NCBI GenBank assembly: GCA_948146395.1
Contig: OX411551.1
Span: 51,084,997 to 51,148,996, forward strand
Length of the DNA stretch: 64,000 nt
Direction of reading: 5' to 3'
Origin: Fragum whitleyi
Lineage: Eukaryota; Mollusca; Bivalvia; Cardiida; Cardiidae
Part shown: positions 56,291-64,000 of the stretch, in pieces
Position numbering within the stretch: position 1 is the stretch's first letter
Layout of the letters: every line of letters begins with the position of its first letter
Made by a program: the position numbers and the translations under genes
Notes under the pieces: model-generated
Database searches by the model: none
Told to the model about the DNA's origin: nothing
Seen by the model: only the letters and a program-made list of their open reading frames with translations

Positions 56291-56374
56291 GAGATTAAGA
56301 TGATTGACCATTGACCCTGACCCTTGACCTTCTTTCTTTAATATTGAATTATTAGGTCTAGGACTGTTTTGATT

Positions 56375-56531
56375 CAACCTATGTGAGATAGCATCTAGAG
56401 GCTAGGAAAGGATGTGGTGATTGTACTGGTGAGAAAAATACCAGGAAACCATTGTTAGGTACTCCAGCCGCCACGATATAGCTGAAAAATTGTTTAAAGC
56501 GGCATAAAATTCCATTCAATCAGTCAATCAT
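56375..56531 (+). mobile_element. tRNA-SINE, 5'-truncated
   Basis: Body phrases 'cctatgtgagatagc', 'aaataccaggaaaccattg', 'ctccagccgcca', 'aaagcggcataaa' and tail CATTCAATCAGTCAATCA. Confidence 0.85.
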
Positions 56532-56640
56532 TGAATACCAAATTTATTAAACAAGTAATCTCTAAATAGATAAAAACGAGGCTGCGCCAAGTTTTTATCT
56601 GTTTTAGATGACAAGATTGATAAATTTAGTATTTCATTAG
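56532..56640. repeat. Hairpin with two nested stems
   Basis: Outer arms GAATACCAAATTTATTAA and TGATAAATTTAGTATTTC; inner perfect arms AGATAAAAAC and GTTTTTATCT (13-nt loop). 56641-56882 to the right is AT-rich with no recognised feature. Confidence 0.7.
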
Positions 56641-56882
56641 CGCAAATTTGATATTCTATTTATAATATGACCTGATTTTTGGTGATAAATCGAGAAATTT
56701 CAAAATATTTATGGATTTTTAAAGTTATTTTCGAACATATAACACAGTTTGTGAATTGATGTCATCAAATACTTTCTGACGTCATTTTCACTATGAAAAT
56801 ATAGTGTTGTTATGCTTTTAGCTTATTTGCACAGTGAATCCATTAGTGTAACAACACCCATGTTATATCAAAAATATTCAAT

Positions 56883-58042
56883 ATTCAATAATGTGACCAT
56901 AACATCAGCCTCTAGACAAAGATTCATTACTCTGATATTGAATTTAGTGGAATTTTAACCCTTTACGGACCTAGAAATTCCTGGTTAAGTTTCAAGTGCA
57001 AATGTTGTACCAGGGCTTTTTTTCTAGAATTTGGGAAGAGGCCTTAGCCTGTTCATTTTGGGAAATTTCAGCATGGTTTTCAGAAGAATTGGGAAACATA
57101 AGATTGATAAAATAAAGTATTAAAAGTACAATTCATGCATCATTTTCAAAATTTCGTGATAAAAAACTGTTTTTGAAGTCTGATCAGTCATAAAACTTAA
57201 AAAATTCATATAATGCAAAAATTATCTCTCATTTTGGTTAAATTTTTCTGCCACAAATGGGAAAAATAGAGATTTTTTTGAATTGAGAAGTAGCCTTTTA
57301 TAGGCCTCTATTAAAGAACGAAAAAAAGCCCTGTGTACATCAGATAAATCTCTATTTTTACTTAAGCTTATGCTTGGCAACTGAGCACATGTGTCTGTGA
57401 ACCTAGTATCAGCCACTAGACAAAGATTCATTACTCTGATATTGAATATAGTTGAATTTACACCCTTTTCGGACCTAAAAATTCTTAGTGAAGATTTTAT
57501 GTGAAAATGTTGTATATCAGTTATATCTCTATTTCTACTTAATTATTGCTTAGAAACCTAGTGCATGTTTCTGTGACCATGATATCAGCCTAAAGACAAA
57601 TATTCATCACTCTGATATTGAATTTAGTTGAATTTTAACCCTTTTCAGTCTTAGAAATTCCTGGTTAAGTTTTTACGTGCCAATGTTGTAATATCAGTTA
57701 TATCTCTATCCCTACGTAATCTTATGCTCGGAAACCTAGCACATACTTTTGTGACCATAATATCAGCAACTAGACAAAATTTCAATACTCTGATATCGAA
57801 TTTAGTGGAATTTTAACTCTTTTCAGTCTTAGAAATTCCTGGTTATTTTTTTTTATGTGAAAATCTTTTATATCAGTTATATCTCTATTTCTACTTCAAC
57901 TTTTGCTTGGAAACTTTGCACATGCTTTTGTGACCATAATATCAGCATCTTTTCTCTTGACTTTCATTTAATGGAATTTTCCAATATAGATATTGATTTG
58001 CTGTTACAATACTATCCAACACAAAGAATAGTCGAGCTCTTG
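56883..58042 (+). mobile_element. Family D element, 5'-truncated, 3' hairpin deleted
   Basis: Six D units start without a 5' end ('gtgaccataacatcagcctc'). The 3' end reads GAATAGTCGAGCTCTTG (58026-58042): compared with the complete D copy, the hairpin between GTCGAGCT and CTCTTG is absent. The end lies 21 bp before the exon at 58064. A MITE occupies 57011-57333. Confidence 0.85.
57011..57333. mobile_element. hAT-like MITE, 323 bp
   Basis: The ends CAGGGCTTTTTTTC and GAAAAAAAGCCCTG are perfect 14-bp inverted repeats; further inward GAGGCC (left) and GGCCTC (right) also match. TGTAC follows the right end and TTGTAC precedes the left end. CAGGG ends are typical of hAT elements, whose duplications are usually 8 bp, so the duplication has decayed or the assignment is wrong. 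Confidence 0.75.
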
Positions 58043-58063
58043 TTTTTTCTTTTGTATTTCAAG

Positions 58064-58130
58064 GCACAAAATAGAGTTGCAGTCGGTGATCACTTGCGGA
58101 TGCGTCAAGTTCTATACAGGCTTATTGAAG
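58064..58130 (+). CDS. RPA1-like gene, exon e (DBD-B C-terminal strands)
   Basis: The acceptor TCTTTTGTATTTCAAG and donor G|GTATGT bound 67 nt: 22 codons in phase 0 plus one base. The reading A-Q-N-R-V-A-V-G-D-H-L-R-M-R-Q-V-L-Y-R-L-I-E follows exon d as the RPA1 segment 'A-D-K-F...P-V-L-A-I-K-G-A-R-V-S-D-F' follows 'T-L-W-G-E-D'. The acceptor is the non-consensus-looking but valid CAAG. Part of its T-rich tract is contributed by the D element end just upstream. Confidence 0.82.
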
Positions 58131-59079
58131 GTATGTAATGTGTATTTATCATTCAAGACAGGGATCTGAAAGTGATAGTCAAAATCCTTATTTCTAATGT
58201 AGATCAAAGCACTGAAAGTACCAAAGGTGGATGTTCCAGGTGGCATAATGGAGAAAAAAACGCTCCAAAGAAGAATCTATGGGTAGGGGTAATGTCAAAG
58301 ATTAGATCGTCAAAACTCTGAATTAACTGATGACTTTGAATTTAAAACCAACTGGAAGGTCTTCTCACGAGCAATGCACATGAGAAAGTTGATGGCTATA
58401 TCTTTCACCAAAAAATATATATATGTGGTAGTAGAGTCACGTTTAGAACAAAAGAAAAACATTAATCTATTGTTATTGCGCTAGAGATGAAATTCAATGA
58501 TTTGCTAACAAAATTTCTAACAAAGCAACATAACAAATGAAAAAATGTCAAGTGTTGCGATGTTCTTTTTGACTTTGACTAAGTCTATATTACCATTTAC
58601 CTTAAAAACAATAATTTCGTTTGTAGGAATAATCATAGTTCTTCTTGTATATATAACTCAAAAACATGATAAACAGTAAAAAATTGCTAAAAATCAACAT
58701 TTTCCGAAAATTTATCCTGTGACATTCTACCATAAAAAAATTGACAATTTGCCATTGGACAACGGACTGCTTAATTAGATAAGTATAAAAGCCATATACA
58801 TGAATTGCAAGGGGGCATACAAACACATATTGCTTGTCAATGTCATAATAATGGTATCTTGGCTTATCTCTAGAACCTCAATTACATGATAAGAAACTAC
58901 TCACTCAATTTCAAAAAAAATATTTGTCTGAATAAAATGAATTTATTTTGTTGAAAGAAAAGCCTAAATAAACATATTGAGAGTCCCCGAATAATTGTAT
59001 AAAAAAGACAAATATTTAATCTTCTCAAAATAATTAGCTCTGATGAATTATCGGTAATGGTGAGGGAATTGTATCATCA
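58131..59079. other. Intron sequence, unassigned
   Basis: AT-rich, no element ends or exon-like segments recognised. Confidence 0.45.
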
Positions 59080-60536
59080 CAATGACTGCTCTCTTAAAAA
59101 AGAATTCTGATCAATTGAGCCTCATGAGAAAGAGGCCTTTATTTGAATTTAAACTTTTAGAGTTCATTGTTCATATATGCATGAAAATTTCATAGAGTAT
59201 TCTACATCAAATTATGTGCATATTGATGTGGTCTGGTGACTTTACACTGGTTCATAGAAAAAGGGACCCAGATGTCAACTTTCTTCTTAACAAATCTTCA
59301 CTTTTTTAATGGATAAATTCATGTGAAATCTTCACAAAATATTATTTTTTCAGTTACTCTGTGCAGTTTTGGCTTTTCGGTTATATGTCAAGTCATGATA
59401 AAAGAGGCCTTTATGTATATTCTTTATTAACACAACTCCTTCATTTACACCTGGAAGTTAATGAAAATTTCACATAGAATTCTACATCATCTAACAATGT
59501 GCATATTGGTGTGGTCTTGTAATTTCATACTGTGGAATTGAAAAAGGGGCCTTAATGTAAACTTCTTTTTTAACAAAACTCCTCTTTTATAAATGGATAC
59601 ATTCATCTGAAATTTTCACAGAATATTCTTTTTCCAGTGACTATGTGCATTTGTGACTGTCTAGTTATATGCTGTGTCATGATAAAAGGGGCCTTTATGT
59701 ATATTCTTTTATTATCAAAACTCCTTCATTTATACATGGAAGTTAATGAGAATTTCACTTAGAATTCAACATCCTCTGACAATGTGCTAATTAATGTGGT
59801 TTGATGATTTGATACTGCATCATAGAAAAAGAAGCCTTTATAAAGCATCTTAAAGCAAAACTCCTCTTTTATTAATGGATACATTCATTTGTACCTTTCA
59901 CAGAGTATTGCATTTCTAGTGACTATATGCATTTGTTGCAATGTTACAAGCTGTGACATGATAAAAGGGCCTTTCTATCTTATGAATAATTATTGTGAAC
60001 ACAACTCCAGCCTTTACACATTGATGTTAATGGAAAAATCACTCATGCATATTGATGTGGTTTAAGGATTTCATTCTGAATCATAGAAAAGGGGTCCTTG
60101 ATGTAAACTTCTTGTTAACAAAACTCCTCTTTTATCAATGGATACATTCATTTGAAACTTTCACAAAATATTCCTTTTTCAGTGACTATATGCATTTGTG
60201 GCTTTTAAGATACTTGCTACATCATGATAAAAGAGGCTTTTATGTATTTTTATGCCCTTGTATCGAGAGATCGGGGGCATATTGTTTTACTCATGTCTGT
60301 CTGTCTGTCCGTCTGTCTGTCCGAAAACTTAACCTTTGCCCATTCCCCAAAAGTATTTGACATACAAAGCTGTACACCAAAGTCAAGGTCATGTGACACG
60401 ATCAAGGTCATGTGACAAGGTCAAGGTCATCTGTCAAGGTCAAACTTTAAAAAAAATGCTGTTACGGGGGCATTCGTGTTTCACAAACACATCTTGTTTT
60501 TGTTTACACAACTCTTTCATTTACACACAGATTTTT
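59080..60536 (+). repeat. Tandem array of about 280-bp units, interrupted by a G element
   Basis: Four units are marked by 'gatgtggtctggtgacttt' (59228), 'ggtgtggtcttgtaattt' (59509), 'aatgtggtttgatgattt' (59792) and 'gatgtggtttaaggattt' (60054). Each also has 'atgataaaagaggcctttatgta' wording and 'acaactccttcatttacac'. After the G element (60251-60496) the unit resumes with 'tttacacaactctttcattt'. Confidence 0.82.
60251..60496 (+). mobile_element. Family G element, complete, 246 bp
   Basis: 5' hairpin ATGCCCTTGTATCGAGAGAT...GGGGGCAT, TGTCTGTCTGTCCG tract, 3' TTACGGGGGCAT, hairpin TGTTTCACAAACA, ATCTTG. It sits within a tandem unit whose two sides join as 'atgtattTT/TTgtttacac'. Confidence 0.88.
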
Positions 60537-61410
60537 AGCTTGCCTGAGCACAAAGTGCTCAAGGTGAGATATTGTGATCACTCACTGTCCATTGTCCGTC
60601 TGTCTGTTTGTCCGTGAATAATTTCTTTAAACATCTTTTCCTCCTCAACCACTGGGCCAATCAAGCTGAAACTTGGCAGGGATGTTTATTGGGTCAAGCT
60701 CTATTAAAAGAATTAAATTCTATCAAAAACTCTGGTTGCCATGGTAACAGAAAGGCTAAAAAATTGCCAAAAATCTTTGAAAAAAAAAAATCTCCTACTA
60801 AGCTACTTGGCAAATCAAGCTGAAACTTGGAAGGGATGTTCCTTGGTTCAAGCTCAATAAAAAGTTGTTAAAAGAAATTGATTTCACCAAAAACTCTGGT
60901 TTCCATGATAATGGAAAGGCTGAAAAATAGTCAAAAAATGCCGAAATTCTATAAAAACTTCTTTTCCTAAACTCCTTGGATAATTCTAGCTGAAACTTTG
61001 CAGGGATGACCCTCGGGTGAAGCTCTCCAAAAGTTGTGAAAAAGATTTTAATTATTACAAAAACTCTGGTTTTCATGATAACAAAAGCCCGAAAAAATGG
61101 CTGAAAATCGCCAAAATTCTAATTAAAAATTCTTCTCCTAAACTACTTGGTCAATCGAGCTTAAATTTTGCAGGGATGATTTTAGGTGAAGTTCTTAAAA
61201 AGTTGTAAAAAGAATTTAATTTCATCAACAACTCTGGTTTCCATGGTAACGGAAAGGCTGAAAAATGGCAAAATATTGCTGAAATTCTTATAAAAAATTC
61301 CTGTCCTCCTTAACTACGTGGCCATTCAAGCTGAAGTTTTGCATGGATGATCCTTTGGTGAAGCTCTTCAAAAGTTGTAAAACAAATTAATTTCATCTAA
61401 AATGCCATGG
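60537..61410 (+). mobile_element. Family A element (A3), 3'-truncated
   Basis: 5' hairpin AGCTTGCCTGAGCAC...GTGCTCAAGGTGAG, CCGTCTGTCTGTTTGTCCG tract, five A3 units ('tctggttgccatggtaac'). It ends abruptly where a Q 3' end begins. Confidence 0.82.
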
Positions 61411-61559
61411 TATAGCATACATACAAAAGAATCCTTAATCTATGAGGCTTCAGCTTACTATCAAGCTTTTGTGGCCGGGGATGGCTATGTCCAAAATGGC
61501 TCTTGTTTTTGTGACAATGCCTTATTCTGGGAGCATAATCCGTCTCTGATGGCTCTTGT
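61411..61559 (+). mobile_element. Q 3' end followed by R 3' end
   Basis: Q: 'ggcttcagcttactatcaag', GGCCGGGGAT, hairpin and CTCTTG (61500-61505). R: TTGTGACAATGCC, GGGAGCATA, hairpin and CTCTTG (61554-61559). The same Q-then-R junction occurs at 47265-47319. Confidence 0.8.
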
Positions 61560-61562
61560 TTT

Positions 61563-62971
61563 TAGCTCACCTGAGCACGAAGTGCTCAAGGTGAGCTATT
61601 GGGATCGTAGAATGTCCGTCGTCAGTCATGCGTCGTGCGTCGTCCACAATTTCTTTAAACATCTTCTCCTCCTAAACCAGTGGGCCAATCTTGATGAAAC
61701 TTGGCAGGGATGTTCCTTGGGTCAAGCTCTACCAAAGTTGTTCAAATAATTGAAATCCACCCTTAACTTTCCCTTTACCCTTAACAAAAAGAGTGAAAAT
61801 ATGAAAATTTTCAAAAATCTTCTCTTAAACCAGAAGGCAGGCAGCTTTCATATTTGGTATGTAGCATCATCTAGTGGACCTCTACCAAGTCTGTTCATAA
61901 CAAGACCCTGGGGTTATATTTGGGCTTTGCCCGGGCTCAATCCTTTTTACAAAGAATCAAAGAGCGAAAAACTTTAAAAATCTTCTTCTCCGTAACCAGA
62001 TGGCAGACAACTTAAATAGTTGGTGTGTAGCATCACCTAGTGGGCCTCTACCAAGTTTGTTCATAACAAGACCCTTGGGTCATATTTGGGCTTTGCATGG
62101 GTGCATCCCTTTATCTCTTATGAGCATGAAGGGTAAAAAATGAAAATCTTCTAAAATCTTCTTCTCTAAAACCAGAAGGCAGACAGCTTTCATTTTTGGT
62201 ATGTAGCATTATCTAGTGGACCTCTACCAAGTTTGTTCATACCAAGACCCTGGGGTAATATTTGGGCTTTGCCCGGGCCCAACCCTTTTTACATAGAATC
62301 AATGTACGAAAATCTTTAAAAATCTTCTTCTCTGTAACCTGATGGCAGACAGCTTTAATATTTGGTTTGTAGCATCATCTAGTGGGCCTCCACCAAGTTT
62401 GTTCATATCAAGACCCTTGGGTCATATTCGGGCTTTGCACAGGTGCATCCCTTTATCTCTTATGAGCACGAAGGGTAAAAAAATGAAAATCTTCAAAAAT
62501 CTTCTCCTCTGAAACCAGAAGGCAGACAGCTCTCATATTTGGTATGTAGCATCATCTAGTGGACCTCTACCAAGTTTGTTCATATCAAGACCCTAGGATC
62601 ATATTTTGGCTCCACCCGGGCGCAACCCTTTTTACATAGAATCAAAGAGCAAAAATCTTTTAAAATCTTCTTTAATTGATACCAGAGGGCACACATCTTT
62701 CATTTTTGGTATGTACGATCATCTTGTGGACCTCTACCAAGTTTGTTCATATCAAGACCCTGGGGTCACATTTGGGTCCACCCAGGTGCATCCTTTTTAC
62801 ATAGAATCAAAGAGCAAAAAGGCATATCTGTCAGGCTCTTCGCTGAAAACGTTCCATGGTATTGATCTTAGGCAATCATCTTCTTTTTGACATCTGCCTA
62901 TCTAATTAATGTGATGTCCCAGGGGTCATAGAGACTCAGGTGAGCGATCTAGGACCATCTTGGTCCTCTTG
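61563..62971 (+). mobile_element. Family A element (A1), complete
   Basis: 5' hairpin AGCTCACCTGAGCACGAA + GTGCTCAAGGTGAGCT, GTCGTCAGTCATGCGTCG tract, A1 units, 3' CTCAGGTGAGC, hairpin AGGACCATCTTGGTCCT, CTCTTG. Very similar in unit order to the copy at 597-2201. Confidence 0.9.
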
Positions 62972-62974
62972 TTT

Positions 62975-63850
62975 TAACTCCACTGGCCGAAGACCATAGG
63001 GCCTTTTGTCATGGTGCTGTGTCCAGTATGTGTTGGAGCGTACGGTCATAAACGTTTTCTTTAAAAATCTTCTCCTCAGAAACTGCTGGATGAATTTCAA
63101 CCAAACTTCACAGAAATGATCCTTACTTTACCCTCTTCAAAAATTGTTCAAGAAATTTTGATCCAATGAAAAACGTGGATTTTAAAAGGTTTGGCTAATT
63201 TCCAAATTTGTTAAAAAATGGCTTTTCTAAGAACCTAATTAATAGATACAAATTTATTTAATATGAATGAACCTTTATCAGTCTACAAAAAAATGTTGGG
63301 ATCAAATAAAAAATAGGTATGTTATGGGAGATCACTCTCTATACTGTCGTGCGTAGCTTCATTGGTTTAAATACAATGTCTGGCTCAGTGGCTAGGGCAA
63401 TGGACTTGTAAACCAAAAATTTAAATGTTATTTGTCCACGTGGGCTCACACGTCGGTTATTTTCAGCTATGCTTCAGTTGTGGATAGTTTGTTTGTAATT
63501 GTATTTTATGGGCATAGGTCATTTCTCTATATGTTATTTAAATGTAACTTTGAAAGTCATTTCTCAGAATCTAATTTATGGATATCAACCAAATCTCACT
63601 GGATTTATCCTTGAGCGACCCTTTATTTGTCCCCCAAATTTTGTTGAGATCAGATGAAATATATGTGTTTTATGTGCGGAGATCATATATTTATATGTTA
63701 TTTAGTGGAAAATTTGAAAATTATTTCTTCAGAATATAACTGATATCGACAAAATTTCACTGGAATGTGCATTTGCTGATCTATTATCAGTTTGCAAAAA
63801 ATTATTGTGATCAAATGAAAAACATTTTTTTAAAAGGCGGAGGTCAATTT
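62975..63850 (+). mobile_element. Family S element, 3'-truncated, with a small tRNA-like insertion
   Basis: 5' AACTCCACTGGCCGAAG...GGGCCTTTTG, then S units. Between about 63345 and 63500 unrelated sequence intervenes, containing 'tggctcagtggctagggca', a D-arm-like A box, and 'gacttgtaaacc', an anticodon-arm-like piece with TGT. The S unit then resumes with 'gggcataggtcatttctct'. Confidence 0.75.
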
Positions 63851-63985
63851 TCTATTTGACATCAATCTTTAATTTTTGCAGAAATATTACAGCATGTGAC
63901 ACTTATTTACTTGAAATTTGAATTATTCAATTAATTCTTTCACTCACTGAATTTCTCATCATATCAGTCAATTGAGGCCAGTGAG

Positions 63986-64000
63986 GAAAATCAGCTGCTC
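63986..64000 (+). CDS. RPA1-like gene, putative start of exon f (cut by window edge)
   Basis: Exon e leaves one base (G). Starting after CCAGTGAG, the next bases give G-K-S-A-A in phase. RPA1 has G-G-R-S-L-S at exactly this position of DBD-B, so the E-G-K-S join is attractive. The acceptor is weak, with AG-containing sequence just upstream (another AG at 63966-63967 would create an early stop in this phase). Only 15 nt are visible. Confidence 0.38.

Noticed and set aside
63882..63935. Exon after TTTTTGCAG at 63881
   Set aside because: In the phase required by exon e it meets a TAA after 16 codons, and it shows no OB-fold pattern.
63968..64000. Exon starting after ATATCAG at 63967 (reads SIEASEENQLL)
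   Set aside because: Needs a phase-0 donor, but exon e ends in phase 1. Kept only as an alternative to the 63986 start.

Overview
The window is eukaryotic, AT-rich, intron- and repeat-dominated DNA. It is most consistent with a mollusc, probably a bivalve, judging from long introns filled with small tandem-bodied mobile elements and a tRNA-headed SINE with an (AATC)n-like tail. I could not search databases, so the species is inference.

One real host gene can be traced on the + strand across almost the whole window. Five well-supported internal exons (4694-4768, 16319-16490, 40587-40773, 54552-54664, 58064-58130) and a weaker one at the right edge (63986-64000) join with compatible splice phases (2,0,1,0,1). 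They read through an RPA1-type (replication protein A 70 kDa) pair of OB folds, DBD-A followed by DBD-B. The protein is clearly diverged from canonical RPA1. Introns are about 11.6, 24.1, 13.8, 3.4 and 5.9 kb. A second copy of the DBD-A exon lies 0.7-1.1 kb downstream of the first (17253-17572) and is broken by a SINE. A separate minus-strand terminal exon of unknown identity lies in intron 1 (10390-10552). A decayed pogo/Tigger-like transposase lies at 2873-3609.

The introns are built mainly from at least eleven families of non-coding elements that share almost no sequence at their ends but follow one grammar. Each begins after a T-run with a roughly 30-nt terminal hairpin. Then come a TATTGTNATC-like stretch, a CGTCCGTC-rich tract and a body of roughly 130-190-bp tandem units. 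Near the 3' end is a subterminal inverted copy of the first 9-13 nt, followed by a short hairpin and a shared CTCTTG end. Nested copies show insertion between two T residues without a target duplication. This is the layout of Helentron-associated (HINE/DINE-like) non-autonomous elements. I name the families by 5' end: A (GCTCACCTGAGC), B (AGCTTGGCTGTTTT), C (AGCTCGCCCGGGAC), D (AGCTCGACTATTCG), G (ATGCCCCCGTAT), P (TATACCCCCCACC), Q (ATCCCCAGCCG), R (TATGCTCCTCGAAG), S (AGCTCCACTGGCC), T (ATACTCCCGAAGGG), V (AATCCCCTACC).

Layout: 1-2201 A elements; 2873-3609 transposase; 4694 exon; 4804-10140 T element split by a 4.9-kb TIR element that carries nine exact copies of a 14-bp motif and a large palindrome; 10390 minus exon; 10921-11903 V element; 12-16 kb MITE, SINE, B and Q remnants; 16319 exon and broken duplicate; 18121 G element; 18505-26246 nested composite; 26808-28785 long inverted repeat with a SINE in each arm; 28798-36553 one A element expanded by five nested insertions, including a 2.8-kb long-TIR element; 36950-40282 S, SINE, P, A; 40587 exon; 40812-48516 more nests; 48916-51538 A inside A; 52932-54300 D; 54552 exon; 54774-56111 A; 56883-58042 D with an internal MITE, ending 21 bp before the 58064 exon; 59080-60536 tandem array with a G element; 60537-63850 A, Q/R, A, S.
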